DNA of 64,000 nucleotides from UBA6921 sp031363085 (GCA_031363085.1 JANLTU010000196.1:1-64000), one strand, 5' to 3'; numbered from the stretch's first letter, positions 36,018-44,730 are shown. Numbers and translations are program-made. Notes: a model not told the origin generated them from the letters alone.

Positions 36018-36866
36018 TCATTGTTTCTCCATAATCTTACGGCGAGGAGTGTTACTCGGCGGCAGAAAATTCTCGCCAGATACTACCGATCTGCCGGTCT
36101 TGGACTCCAACGCCTTGCGCGCTTGCTTGGCAATCGCGCCTCCTTTCGTAGCGGCCGCTTTGTTTTCGGCCATTCCAGTCGCGTCATCCGTCTGGGCAAT
36201 CTGCCGGGTCGACAACTCTGCCAACGCAGTGAAAATCAGTTCTGCCTCGCTCATGTGATCGCGCAGGTTGTGGTCTTTCAAACCTTTCTTAGCCTTATGC
36301 GCCTTCACGCTCACACCCGACCATTCTTGATGGATGATGTTGGTGAGAATGGCAAACTCCTTGCCTTTCTTGATCTCGTGATTCGCCCAGTAATCAGTCA
36401 GCTTGTTGCGTGTCTCCTGCCCGGTCATGCGCTGTTGAATCCATTTCTCGCTGCGCCCATGCTTCTGCCAAGTCTCGCGAGCGCGATCCAGCGACAACGC
36501 CGGGTCGGCCATTTCCTGCATGCGCTCGTAGCCGACCTTGGCCAACCACAGCTTGATCGGTTCCGCCTTCGGGCTAGGCACGGACTGTACTAGGCGTAAC
36601 AGAGTTTCTGCAGTGGCTGCGTCTGTTGGGCGCTGCTTGCCATCAGCCGCCAGCATTTTCAACTGGTGACAATTTGTCACCAGTTGACTACCTTCTTTGC
36701 CCAACCGCTCTTTAAGCTTGTTCCAGTACTTGCGCGCGGTCTGGTAGTCGGGCTGCTGCGTCAGCACCTGAATAATGTCCACCACCGAAAACCACCACGC
36801 TTCCATTTCTTCGTCATACACGCGACGGATTTCATGAGTTTCAAAAATGGCAGGCTTAATAGTCAT
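36018..36866 (-). CDS. BRO-N domain (phage antirepressor/DinD-like) protein
   Basis: A 282-residue protein. The N-terminal 100 residues are a BRO-N type DNA-binding domain: IRRVYDEEMEAWWFSVVDII, LTQQPDYQTARKYWNKLKER and a KMLAADGKQRPTDAATAETL segment. The C-terminal part, DHMSEAELIFTALAELSTRQ, TKGGAIAKQARKALESKTG and a final NFLPP, fits stand-alone bacterial BRO-N proteins of the DinD/antirepressor type. Such genes travel on phages and islands; its place between trpE and trpG is foreign to the pathway. The role here is unknown. AAGG lies 11 bases before the ATG. Confidence 0.85.
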   Translation of the reverse strand: MTIKPAIFETHEIRRVYDEEMEAWWFSVVDIIQVLTQQPDYQTARKYWNKLKERLGKEGSQLVTNCHQLKMLAADGKQRPTDAATAETLLRLVQSVPSPKAEPIKLWLAKVGYERMQEMADPALSLDRARETWQKHGRSEKWIQQRMTGQETRNKLTDYWANHEIKKGKEFAILTNIIHQEWSGVSVKAHKAKKGLKDHNLRDHMSEAELIFTALAELSTRQIAQTDDATGMAENKAAATKGGAIAKQARKALESKTGRSVVSGENFLPPSNTPRRKIMEKQ

Positions 36867-36924
36867 TGATCGGCGCCTTATTGATGGATACCGAGAATTC
36901 CTTAGTCGTTGCTGCTTTGGTCAT
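36856..36924 (-). CDS. Possible 22-residue ORF ahead of BRO-N gene
   Basis: ATG 36924 to TAA 36856 encodes MTKAATTKEFSVSINKAPIN and two further residues. It overlaps the BRO-N start by 11 bases in another frame, so it may act as a short upstream ORF that couples translation, or be the stub of an earlier gene. No strong ribosome binding site is seen. Low support. Confidence 0.25.
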   Translation of the reverse strand: MTKAATTKEFSVSINKAPINDY

Positions 36925-36986
36925 GAAGATATCGCTTCAGCGCTTGAGATCAATGATCAGTTGGTGGACCAGAGAAAAGACACTCC

Positions 36987-37196
36987 CTATGCCTTGTGCA
37001 AAACGCCATCGGCCTTGAGTCGTCGAATCAGATCCACATGGGTAATTACCGGTTCTTCACGTCGCTCCGCAACCGCTGCCAGATCGTGCACGTCTTCAAG
37101 CAACAACGCGTACTCCTCAATGGGAATAATCACCGAAACACGCTCGCCTTTTTCATTCGTGATGTATTGCGTGTGCAGTTTTTCCGCACTGTTCAT
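36987..37196 (-). CDS. Orphan Phd/YefM-like antitoxin
   Basis: A 69-residue protein: HTQYITNEKGERVSVIIPIE then YALLLEDVHDLAAVAERREE, the pattern of small Phd/YefM-like antitoxins that pair with RelE/ParE toxins. GGAGG stands 11 bases upstream of ATG 37196. No toxin ORF follows: the 120 bases to the next gene contain only a short frame ending LVHQLIIDLKR, which might be a toxin remnant. It lies just after trpE in the same orientation and may be transcribed with it. Confidence 0.75.
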   Translation of the reverse strand: MNSAEKLHTQYITNEKGERVSVIIPIEEYALLLEDVHDLAAVAERREEPVITHVDLIRRLKADGVLHKA

Positions 37197-37261
37197 GGCC
37201 TATGCCTCCAACAAATTAAAACGCGCTGAATCAAATATTACGCCTACGCCATGCTGGGCAC

Positions 37262-38722
37262 TTACTTGTGAACCGAATCCAGTCCGGCTTCCGCCAAGCT
37301 CACCGAGCGAAACACCGCGCGGCCTTTGTTCATGGTTTCGTCCCATTCGTTGCGTGGCACGGAGTCGGCGACGATGCCGGCGCCGGCTTGGATGTGCAGC
37401 ATGCCGTCTTTGATCACCGCAGTGCGGATCGCGATGGCGGTGTCCATGTTGCCGCTCCAGCCGAGATAACCTACGGCACCGGCGTACACGCCGCGCTTGA
37501 CCGGCTCCAGTTCGTCGATGATTTCCATCGCGCGGATTTTTGGCGCGCCGCTGACGGTGCCTGCCGGGAAAGTTGCGCGCAACACGTCCAGCGCCGACAG
37601 GCCCGGCTGCAATTTTCCGCAGACGTTGGACACGATATGCATGACGTGTGAATAACGTTCGATCAGCATATTCTCGGTCACGCGCACGCTGCCGGTTTGC
37701 GCGATGCGGCCGACGTCGTTGCGGCCCAGGTCGATGAGCATTAAATGTTCGGCGCGCTCTTTGGGATCGGCGAGCAGCTCTTGTTCCAACGCGACATCGT
37801 GTTCTGGGGTGGTGCCGCGTGGGCGTGTGCCGGCGATGGGCCGGACCGTGACTTCATTGTTTTCCAGGCGCGTCAGAATCTCCGGCGACGATCCGGCAAT
37901 CTGAAAATCGCCCAGATCGAGGTAATACAGATACGGCGACGGATTGATGGTGCGCAGTGCGCGATATAAGTCCAGCGGGCGCGCCTTGAGCGGAATCGAC
38001 ATGCGCTGCGACAACACCACCTGCATTACATCGCCGGCGAGGATGTAGTCCTTGACGCGGGCCACCGCATTCTCAAACCCGGCCTGGGTGAAGCCGGAGA
38101 CAAAATCTTTTTCCTGCACCTGCACCGAGCGTGCTTGCACGTGGCGCGGCGTGGGGCGTGCGAGCTGTTCGACCAACGCATTCAGGCGTGCTTCACCTGC
38201 TGCACGTTGGCTGGGGTCGACATGCACGATCACGTACAACTTGCCACTCAGGTTGTCGAACACCACCACTTCTTCGGACACCATCAACACGATGTCGGGG
38301 GTGCCCAAGGGATCGGGTTTGACGCTCTTGGCCAAGCGCGGTTCGATGTAGCGCACCGTGTCGTAACCGAAGTAACCCACCAAGCCGCCGGTGAAGCGCG
38401 GCAGCCCCGCAGCGGCCGCGACCTGATAGCGTTTTTGAAAGGCTTCGATCCATGCCAGTGGATCGGCGCTAGTGTGTTGTTCCGCAACCACGCCGTCACG
38501 CAGCAAGGTAATGTCATGACCCGTTACCCGCAACACACTGCGCGCCGGCAAGCCGATGATGGAGTAACGCCCCCAGCGCTCGCCGCCCTGCACCGACTCA
38601 AACAAATACGAGTACGGCCCGTCGGCGAGTTTGAGATAGGTGGACAGCGGCGTGTCGAGGTCGGCGAGCACTTCGCGCACCAGCGGCACGCGTTGCAAGG
38701 CAGAAGAAGCAGGAGAAGTCAT
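37262..38722 (-). CDS. trpE: Anthranilate synthase component I
   Basis: A 486-residue chorismate-using enzyme, first step of tryptophan synthesis. N-terminal feedback-control region: PLSTYLKLADGPYSYLFESV, where the Leu-Glu-Ser type tryptophan pocket is expected. Catalytic region: VVLSQRMSIPLKARPLDLYR, SPEILTRLENNEVTVRPIAG, LIDLGRNDVGRIAQTGSV, FPAGTVSGAPKIRAMEIIDE and a final AGAGIVADSVPRNEWDET. Length is normal for the monofunctional enzyme. Preceded by gph and a hairpin-bearing leader; followed by the orphan antitoxin and BRO-N gene rather than directly by trpG. Confidence 0.97.
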   Translation of the reverse strand: MTSPASSALQRVPLVREVLADLDTPLSTYLKLADGPYSYLFESVQGGERWGRYSIIGLPARSVLRVTGHDITLLRDGVVAEQHTSADPLAWIEAFQKRYQVAAAAGLPRFTGGLVGYFGYDTVRYIEPRLAKSVKPDPLGTPDIVLMVSEEVVVFDNLSGKLYVIVHVDPSQRAAGEARLNALVEQLARPTPRHVQARSVQVQEKDFVSGFTQAGFENAVARVKDYILAGDVMQVVLSQRMSIPLKARPLDLYRALRTINPSPYLYYLDLGDFQIAGSSPEILTRLENNEVTVRPIAGTRPRGTTPEHDVALEQELLADPKERAEHLMLIDLGRNDVGRIAQTGSVRVTENMLIERYSHVMHIVSNVCGKLQPGLSALDVLRATFPAGTVSGAPKIRAMEIIDELEPVKRGVYAGAVGYLGWSGNMDTAIAIRTAVIKDGMLHIQAGAGIVADSVPRNEWDETMNKGRAVFRSVSLAEAGLDSVHK

Positions 38723-38755
38723 AAATCACCGTAGCATAGAATAGATACACAAACG

Positions 38756-38784
38756 AAAAGCGCCACGCGGTTATCCGCGTCGCC
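38756..38784 (-). terminator. Hairpin with T-run in the gph-trpE gap
   Basis: On the minus strand GGCGACGCGG-ATAA-CCGCGTGGCGC (38760-38784, one internal mismatch) is followed by TTTTCGTTT. It is 114 bases past the gph stop and 34 before trpE. A short leader frame of 14 codons with one Trp codon (38771-38815, MDTSTPTKQGWRRG) overlaps its left arm. It could be the terminator of the rpe-gph unit or a weak trp attenuator. Confidence 0.5.
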
Positions 38785-38897
38785 ATCCTTGTTTCGTTGG
38801 TGTTGATGTATCCATTTTCAGTGCTATCTGTGATGTGTCATTTCGTAGCGGCAGACCGATGTGCCTGCCCGGCTAGGGCGCGCACGCGGGTGCGCCG

Positions 38898-39587
38898 TTA
38901 CGAGAATAATTTTGGCAACTGCGCCATCGAATCAAGCACCGCATCGGGATGCGCCGTGCGAATGTCTTGCCCATGATTATAGCCATAACTCATGCAAACA
39001 ATTTTGAATCCGGCGGCACGCGCGGCTTTCACATCGCTGACCGAATCGCCCAACATCAACGCCTGCTGTGGGCTGACGCCGAAATGTTTGGCGGCGTGCA
39101 ACAACGGCGCGGGATCGGGTTTTTTCTGCGGCAAGGTATCGCCGCACACGACAATACCAAAGTCGTCGTACACGCCCAAGTCTTTTAACAGCGGCAGCGT
39201 GAATTGGGCTGCTTTGTTGGTTACGCAGCCGAGCTTGAAGCCTTGCTGCTTGAGCCACGCCAAGCCTTCGCGCACGCCGGGATACAACACGCTGCGCACG
39301 CTCACATTGGCTTCATACAGCTTCAGATAAATCGGATAGGCTTGGTTAAACAGCGCCTCGTCCGGTTCACCGTCAAGTTTGCCGAGCAGCGCACGGCGCA
39401 CCAAGCGTTCCACGCCGTTGCCCACCCACAAACGCACCGCGCTCTCGCCCCGTCGCGGCAGACCGAGCTGGTCCAGCATCGCATCGACGCAATAGGCGAG
39501 ATCCGGCACGCTGTCGACCAGCGTGCCGTCGACGTCGATGAGCACCATCTGCGGGCGCCACGCGTCACGCTGGAAAACTGCGTCCAC
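38898..39587 (-). CDS. gph: Phosphoglycolate phosphatase
   Basis: A 229-residue HAD-superfamily phosphatase that removes phosphate from 2-phosphoglycolate. HAD motif I VLIDVDGTLVDSVPDL, motif II LGCVTNKAAQF, motif III lysine in PQKKPDPAPLLHA, and motif IV MLGDSVSDVKAARAA. The cap domain has the type I pattern. The GTG start at 39587 lies two bases after the rpe stop with AAGGTGGG upstream; an ATG thirteen codons later is possible. The rpe-gph-trpE order is common in proteobacteria. Confidence 0.95.
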   Translation of the reverse strand: MDAVFQRDAWRPQMVLIDVDGTLVDSVPDLAYCVDAMLDQLGLPRRGESAVRLWVGNGVERLVRRALLGKLDGEPDEALFNQAYPIYLKLYEANVSVRSVLYPGVREGLAWLKQQGFKLGCVTNKAAQFTLPLLKDLGVYDDFGIVVCGDTLPQKKPDPAPLLHAAKHFGVSPQQALMLGDSVSDVKAARAAGFKIVCMSYGYNHGQDIRTAHPDAVLDSMAQLPKLFS

Positions 39588-39589
39588 GG

Positions 39590-40282
39590 TTATTTACCCA
39601 CCTTGGCCAATTCCGCACGCATCGCACCGACCACGGTGTTGTAACGGTTAGCATCGGTCGCCTTGGCGGCGCTGAAAATCGCCGAGCCGGCGACGAAGGT
39701 GTCCGCACCCGCTTCGGCAATCTCACGAATATTGTCAACCTTGACACCGCCGTCGATTTCCAGGCGAATCTCGCGACCGCTGGCCTTGATGATCTTGCGT
39801 GCTTCACGCAGCTTGTCGAGTGAAGAGCGAATGAAACTCTGGCCGCCAAAGCCAGGGTTCACCGACATCAGCAACACCATGTCGATCTTGTCCATCACGT
39901 AGGTCAGATGATCGAGCGAGGTGGCGGGATTAAACACTAACCCGGCCTTGCAGCCTTCGTTCTTGATCAGTTGCAGCGTGCGATCAACATGTTCGCTGGC
40001 TTCAGGATGAAAGGTGATATAGCTTGCGCCGGCTTTGGCGAAATCAGGAATGATACGGTCCACCGGCTTGACCATTAAATGCACGTCGATGGCGGCTTTC
40101 ACGCCGTGCTTGCGCAGCGCCTCGCACACCAGCGGCCCAATGGTCAGGTTCGGCACGTAGTGGTTGTCCATCACATCGAAGTGCACGATGTCGGTGCCGG
40201 ACAGCAACACGTTATCCACTTCCTCACCCAAGCGCGCAAAATTCGCCGAGAGTATCGAGGGGGCAATAAAATAATTTGACAT
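39590..40282 (-). CDS. rpe: Ribulose-phosphate 3-epimerase
   Basis: A 230-residue TIM-barrel enzyme of the pentose phosphate and Calvin routes. Family blocks: IAPSILSANFARLGEEV, VHFDVMDNHYVPNLTIGP (metal-binding His and catalytic Asp), DVHLMVKPVD, ITFHPEASEHV, LLMSVNPGFGGQSFI and LEIDGGVKVDNI (second catalytic Asp). Full length. It heads the operon that continues into gph two bases later. Confidence 0.97.
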   Translation of the reverse strand: MSNYFIAPSILSANFARLGEEVDNVLLSGTDIVHFDVMDNHYVPNLTIGPLVCEALRKHGVKAAIDVHLMVKPVDRIIPDFAKAGASYITFHPEASEHVDRTLQLIKNEGCKAGLVFNPATSLDHLTYVMDKIDMVLLMSVNPGFGGQSFIRSSLDKLREARKIIKASGREIRLEIDGGVKVDNIREIAEAGADTFVAGSAIFSAAKATDANRYNTVVGAMRAELAKVGK

Positions 40283-40458
40283 GAAGGTTCACCTCTACCT
40301 GCTTACACAAAAAATATTCCGTACTTGATCCGGCTTGTAGTGCCACGCTGTCACGCCCTACACTGCCGCAAGCGCCAAAGTAGCGCACTTTACCGGAATA
40401 TTCGGCAGTTTTCAGCACCCGCTCGCACGCTGAATTGCCATACCATGTTGGAGGAAAA

Positions 40459-40920
40459 ATGGCGGTTGCAATTGCACTCCACCTGTTAGCGGCCGTGATC
40501 TGGGTCGGAGGCATGTTCTTCGCCTACATGGCGTTACGCCCGGTCGCTGCGTCACTGCTGGAACCCCCGCTGCGATTACCGTTGTGGTCGCAGGTGTTCG
40601 CGCGCTTCTTTCGCTGGGTGACTGCCGCCGTGATCATCTTGCCGGTTACCGGCTACTGGATGTTGTTCAGCGCGTTCGGCGGCATCACCGGCGCGGGCCT
40701 GCACCTGCATCTGATGCAAGCCATCGGCATCGTGATGTTCCTGATGTTCGGCCATTTGTATTTCGGCCCCTACCGACGCATGCGGCTCGCGATTGCAACA
40801 CAAGACTGGAAAGACGCCGGCGCGCAGCTGGCGCAGATCCGCAAAATTGTCGCGACGAATTTGACGTTCGGGTTGGCGGTGGTGGTGATTGCGGGGAGCG
40901 GGCGGTATTGGGCACCCTAA
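40459..40920 (+). CDS. CopD-like membrane protein
   Basis: A 153-residue integral membrane protein with four helices: ALHLLAAVIWVGGMFFAYMA, WVTAAVIILPVTGYWMLF, LMQAIGIVMFLMFGHLYFG and a final LTFGLAVVVIAGSG. The first helix pattern, His-Leu-Leu-x-x-x-Ile-Trp-Val-Gly-Gly, is typical of the CopD domain, whose conserved histidines may bind heme or copper. ATG 40459 is chosen for the adjacent GGAGG. No copper gene is adjacent, although two multicopper oxidases are elsewhere in the window. It converges on the outer-membrane protein gene. Confidence 0.8.
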   Translation: MAVAIALHLLAAVIWVGGMFFAYMALRPVAASLLEPPLRLPLWSQVFARFFRWVTAAVIILPVTGYWMLFSAFGGITGAGLHLHLMQAIGIVMFLMFGHLYFGPYRRMRLAIATQDWKDAGAQLAQIRKIVATNLTFGLAVVVIAGSGRYWAP

Positions 40921-40923
40921 TGA

Positions 40924-41943
40924 TCAAAGGCGCATATTGATGCCGACCAAGTAGCTTCTCGAATTCCACTTAACTTCATTCAGCCCTGTAGAGCAGTCAA
41001 AACATCGTGCTTGCGGAGGTGGAAGCTGAGCTTCTCTAAGACAAACAAGCTGTCCTTGAGTATCGCGACGAGTATAAAAGTCCGCAGGCAGGTGCACGGT
41101 ATCCATCCCAGGGTCGGTAATCCAACTTGAATATGTCATGCTCAGCGACAGTGTCACATCGGTATTCAGCTCAATATCCGCACTTAAGCCCAAATCATTA
41201 CCTGCGCCTTTGGCATTATGAGTAAAACTTTCAGGGTGCTCCAAGCAGCTACGCAGATTCCAATTCCCTTGCCCAGAATAATCCGCCCAGTGATGCTCAA
41301 AATTTGCACGGATTGCTATTTTAGTATCTAGCTGCAACCGTGCATTGATCCCCGCCCAAGGTCCGGTCCACTGTGTTTTGTAGGTGCTGTTCAAATTATT
41401 AATCGGACCAGCAGCCGGTATAGTTTGAAAACCCCTCGTCATCTTCAAATTTTGATGATGTTGTGACAAACCAATCCACGGCGTGATTTGAAGACCGGGG
41501 AGCTTGAGATCGGCAAACTCAATGCCTACACCCAGCTTCGCATCGCTAACATTATCGCCGTTCGATTTATTGTTGGATCGGGAAAATTCCAAGGTTCGGT
41601 TATTCCCGTAATAGTCGGAATCCTGATTGTCACCCCGCGTGATTCGACCGTAGCCGTAGTCACCGCGCAGCTTGAAATCACCCTCCTTGTAGGTGAGGTG
41701 CGCGTTGATGTACTGGCTATCAGCATTTTTCCATGTGAGCTCAGACAAAATATTCGGCGCACCGTCAGAGTCAGCGATATTCCAGCGCAAGTAGTCGGTA
41801 CGCAGCCCTGCATCTACACCAAGCTCAGTCTGCGCACGCGCTGTTACGCCACTACCGAAAAATAATAAACCCGCGACCACCAGCCTGATATTGCAATGTT
41901 GATTTCCCACAGCCCCCCCTTTGGATTTCCGGACATCGCGCAA
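40924..41943 (-). CDS. Outer-membrane beta-barrel protein, possibly omptin-like
   Basis: A 339-residue exported protein. A hydrophobic signal segment (RLVVAGLLFFGSGVTARAQ) follows a long N-terminal lead, so the true start may be nearer than 41943. The mature chain is a run of amphipathic strands rich in Tyr, Trp, Asn and Asp (FKLRGDYGYGRITRGDNQDS, IAIRANFEHHWADYSGQGNW) and ends in a strand-like SRSYLVGINMRL. The start ILSELTWKNADSQYINAHLT recalls omptin-fold barrels, but catalytic residues are not secure. No neighbour explains its role. Single gene. Confidence 0.65.
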   Translation of the reverse strand: MRDVRKSKGGAVGNQHCNIRLVVAGLLFFGSGVTARAQTELGVDAGLRTDYLRWNIADSDGAPNILSELTWKNADSQYINAHLTYKEGDFKLRGDYGYGRITRGDNQDSDYYGNNRTLEFSRSNNKSNGDNVSDAKLGVGIEFADLKLPGLQITPWIGLSQHHQNLKMTRGFQTIPAAGPINNLNSTYKTQWTGPWAGINARLQLDTKIAIRANFEHHWADYSGQGNWNLRSCLEHPESFTHNAKGAGNDLGLSADIELNTDVTLSLSMTYSSWITDPGMDTVHLPADFYTRRDTQGQLVCLREAQLPPPQARCFDCSTGLNEVKWNSRSYLVGINMRL

Positions 41944-42051
41944 AAAAATTCCGCGAATTCTAACTTATTCCATTTCCAATTTATAACGAGACTAGGCGCC
42001 ACGCCGCAGGCGGTGCAGTTGCACGGCAAGGCGGGGCAACAACGTATCGTT

Positions 42052-43266
42052 TTAAATTGGCAATGGCATTACCTCCAAGCTCAGCGGCACCACGGTAACC
42101 GCCTCCCCCGCCTTAAACCCCAGCGAGTCTTCGCCGATTTTTATCAACCCGTTAGTCATCCGCAGCGTGCCCAGCATGTGCGAACCCTGGCCCGGCAGCG
42201 CTTGGGCATACAAACGCCCGTCTTGGGTGCGTAGCCGTCCACGCAGGAATTCCATGCGGCCGGGCGCGCGCTGAAAATCGTTTTCAACCGTTGCCGCAAG
42301 TTCCAGCCACCCCCACACGCCATGGTGCCAAGCTTTGAGTGCCGGCTCGACGAACAGCTTGAAGGTGATCAAGCTTGACACCGGGTTGCCTGGCAACGCG
42401 AAGAAATGGGTTTTGTCGCCGACACGGCCGAACGCGAGCGGCTTGCCGGGTTTGATTTTCACGCGCCAGAATTCGATGCTGCCCAGTTGCGCGAACACCT
42501 GCTTTACCACGTCGTGATCGCCGACCGAGGCGCCGCCGCTGGTGATGACGAAGTCGTAGTCCACCGCGCCGGCCAGCACACGGCGCAAGGTTACCGGGTC
42601 GTCTTTGACGATACCGCCGTCGACCACCTCCGCGCCCAACTGATGCAGTTGGGCGATGGTCGCAGCGCGGTTGGATTCGTAAATCTGCCCCGCTTGCAGC
42701 GATGTGCCGGGCGGCACCAATTCATCGCCGGTGGCAACCACCAGCACGGTGGGCTTGGCAAACACTTCAACGTGGCTCACGCCGGCGGCGGCCAGCAACG
42801 CGATGTCCATCGGCGTGATGCGGCGGCCCACCGGGTACAAGGCTTCACCGCTGCGAAAATCTTCGCCGCAGCGGCGAATAAAATTCTCAACTTTTGCGCC
42901 AGCGGGAAACACGGCAACCGCGCCTTGCACCTGCACCACTTCTTGAATCGCAATGCGGTCGGCGCCCTGCGGGATCGGAGCGCCGGTGAAGATGCGCATG
43001 GTAGTGCCGGGAGTCAAGCTGCCCGGAGCGCTACCGCAACTGGACTCCCCCTGCACCGGCAGCGTGCCGCCGGCGCGGGCGAGATCAGCGGCGTTATAGG
43101 CGTAACCGTCCATCGCGGAATTGTCGAAGGCGGGATTGTCGACCGCCGCAACCGGCGCAAGCGCGAGCGTGCGTCCAACCGCATCGTCCAGCGCAATCGT
43201 GTGGGTGCGCTGCGCGCGCGTGATACGTTCGTGAATCGCGGCCTGTGCTTGTGCGAGTGACAACAT
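42052..43266 (-). CDS. moeA: Molybdopterin molybdenumtransferase MoeA
   Basis: A 404-residue enzyme inserting molybdate into adenylated molybdopterin. Family features: the N-terminal DNPAFDNSAMDGYAYNAADL, TPGTTMRIFTGAPIPQGADR, the central VLVVATGDELVPPGTSLQAG, then VITSGGASVGDHDVVKQVF, FWRVKIKPGKPLAFGR, and FALPGNPVSSLITFKLFV. Length and domains are complete. It indicates molybdoenzymes in the organism. Single gene; the far side is the small membrane peptide gene and a terminator. Confidence 0.96.
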   Translation of the reverse strand: MLSLAQAQAAIHERITRAQRTHTIALDDAVGRTLALAPVAAVDNPAFDNSAMDGYAYNAADLARAGGTLPVQGESSCGSAPGSLTPGTTMRIFTGAPIPQGADRIAIQEVVQVQGAVAVFPAGAKVENFIRRCGEDFRSGEALYPVGRRITPMDIALLAAAGVSHVEVFAKPTVLVVATGDELVPPGTSLQAGQIYESNRAATIAQLHQLGAEVVDGGIVKDDPVTLRRVLAGAVDYDFVITSGGASVGDHDVVKQVFAQLGSIEFWRVKIKPGKPLAFGRVGDKTHFFALPGNPVSSLITFKLFVEPALKAWHHGVWGWLELAATVENDFQRAPGRMEFLRGRLRTQDGRLYAQALPGQGSHMLGTLRMTNGLIKIGEDSLGFKAGEAVTVVPLSLEVMPLPI

Positions 43267-43420
43267 GATGAATATCCCACCTTAGCGTGAGTATGAATAC
43301 ACTGCGCGACATGCTAACACCGCGCGATTAATTCAAGGGAGTAAAACCCGCGGCGCTGGCGGTGAACCGGCGGGGGAAATATTAGCTACGGTGACTGCGA
43401 AGGAACATGGAAACAGCAGA

Positions 43421-43472
43421 AAAAAACAGTCTCGATTTGTACGTGATCGTAACCCGACAAACCGAGACTGTT
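43421..43472 (-). terminator. Strong intrinsic terminator after small membrane peptide
   Basis: Sixteen-base arms (43425-43440 and 43457-43472) pair with one mismatch; the minus strand ends ...GAGACTGTTTTTT. It is 11 bases after the stop of the small gene, which supports that gene being a real transcription unit. Confidence 0.88.
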
Positions 43473-43483
43473 ATGAATTTTTC

Positions 43484-43585
43484 TTACAATACGCTTTTGT
43501 CTGCAATCGCGTGGGCGAGAATCAAAACAACCGTAATAGCGATGCTCAGAAAACCCACAATTGCCGTAAATTTATGCTCGAACAT
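43484..43585 (-). CDS. 33-residue single-pass membrane peptide
   Basis: ATG 43585 to TAA 43484 encodes a short peptide starting MFEHKFTAIVGFLS, then IAITVVLILAHAIADKSVL. Almost the whole chain is one transmembrane helix flanked by charged residues. GGGGAGATGG lies just upstream as ribosome binding site and a strong terminator follows. These three signs together indicate a genuine small gene in the 43267-43694 gap. Function unknown; small single-helix proteins often regulate larger membrane partners. Confidence 0.6.
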   Translation of the reverse strand: MFEHKFTAIVGFLSIAITVVLILAHAIADKSVL

Positions 43586-43694
43586 GATTCCCATCTCCCC
43601 TTGTTTCACCTGGAACGGAGCACATAAAACCTATGTGCAGAAGCAACGCAAAGTACTCTAGCAAAACAATCGGGTAATTTACAAGGTTGCACAA

Positions 43695-43904
43695 TTAACC
43701 CGGCCGCATATAACGCGCGCGGAATTTGCTCACCTGCCCACCGCCGTCCAGCCGGTTTTGTTTGCCGGTGTACACGGGATGGCAAATGCTACAGACCTCC
43801 AGCTTGATCTGGGCCTGCGGGTGCGTTGAGCGGGTGTCAAAACGATTGCCGCAACTGCACGTCACCGTGAGTTGTTTGTAGTCGGGTTGGATATCTGCTT
43901 GCAT
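43695..43904 (-). CDS. rpmE: 50S ribosomal protein L31
   Basis: A 69-residue ribosomal protein. The zinc-binding form is present: CSCGNRFDTRST then CSICHPVYTGKQ, with four cysteines. Start ATG 43904 is supported by GGAG nine bases upstream; a longer reading to 44027 overlaps the SDR gene and is not family-like. C-terminal VSKFRARY is typical. The zinc-type copy usually gives way to a zinc-free paralogue under zinc limitation; none is seen here. Confidence 0.96.
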   Translation of the reverse strand: MQADIQPDYKQLTVTCSCGNRFDTRSTHPQAQIKLEVCSICHPVYTGKQNRLDGGGQVSKFRARYMRPG

Positions 43905-43962
43905 TAGAGTCTTCTCCAGTCGATTTATGAGCGAGTGGCGCTTGCGCTTCAAGCACCGAACA

Positions 43963-44730
43963 TCATCTTCCAGCGGTAACACCGCCATCCACGGGCAACA
44001 ATGCACCGGTGATCCAGGCTGCCTCATCGCTGGCTAAAAACGTGATGGCAGCGACGATATCTTTGGGCTGCCCGTTGCGCCCCAGCGGGTGAAACGCATT
44101 GAAGCTTGGCAACACTTCGGCAACCTGCTGCGGCGTTAAGAAAGTATTGTAGACCGGCGTCTCCACCACGGCGGGGGCGACGCTGTTAACGCGGATTTTA
44201 TCCTTGGCGAACTCGATGGCGAGGTTGCGCGTCAACGCGTGCACACCGGCTTTCGCCGCTGAATAAGCGCTGGACGGTGTGAGTGAAATCGCTTGAGTCG
44301 CCCACATCGAACCGACATTGACGATGGCGCCGCCGCCGCGCTGCTGCAACGCCGGGATCACCGCTTGCGACGCGAAAAACGTGCCCTTGAGAATAATGTC
44401 GAGATAGGCGTTCACGTCAGCAGCAGTATGTTGTAAAAACGGCAGCGGTTTAAAAATACCCGCGTTATTGATCAGCACGTCGACACCGCCGAAGTGTTTT
44501 TTCGCCGCCTCAACCATGCGTTGCGCCGTTGCGGGATCGGCGATGTCGCCCACCACGCTGCGTACTTTTGCACCCGAGGCATCAAGCTGCGCCGCAGTTT
44601 TCCCCAACACATCTTCACGCCGTCCGTTGATGACCAGTTTCGCGCCCAATGCGATAAAGCGCTCCGCCGCCGCCTTGCCAATCCCGGTGCCGCCACCGGT
44701 AATTAAAACAACCTTGCCTTGAAATGACAT
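43963..44730 (-). CDS. Short-chain dehydrogenase/reductase
   Basis: A 255-residue classical SDR. Cofactor motif VVLITGGGTGIGKAAAERF; NGRRED after strand 2 suggests NADP preference; NNAG motif INNAGIFKPLPFL; catalytic serine VNVGSMWATQA with YxxxK in SAYSAAKAGVHALTRN; C-terminal RVNSVAPAVVETPVYNTF and WITGALLPVDGGVTAGR. Substrate unknown. It is divergent from an HxlR regulator 103 bases away, which probably controls it. Confidence 0.92.
   Translation of the reverse strand: MSFQGKVVLITGGGTGIGKAAAERFIALGAKLVINGRREDVLGKTAAQLDASGAKVRSVVGDIADPATAQRMVEAAKKHFGGVDVLINNAGIFKPLPFLQHTAADVNAYLDIILKGTFFASQAVIPALQQRGGGAIVNVGSMWATQAISLTPSSAYSAAKAGVHALTRNLAIEFAKDKIRVNSVAPAVVETPVYNTFLTPQQVAEVLPSFNAFHPLGRNGQPKDIVAAITFLASDEAAWITGALLPVDGGVTAGR

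Noticed and set aside
42406..43260. 284-codon open frame antisense to moeA
   Set aside because: Composition rich in Ala, Gly, His and Arg with no motif; moeA is clear on the other strand.
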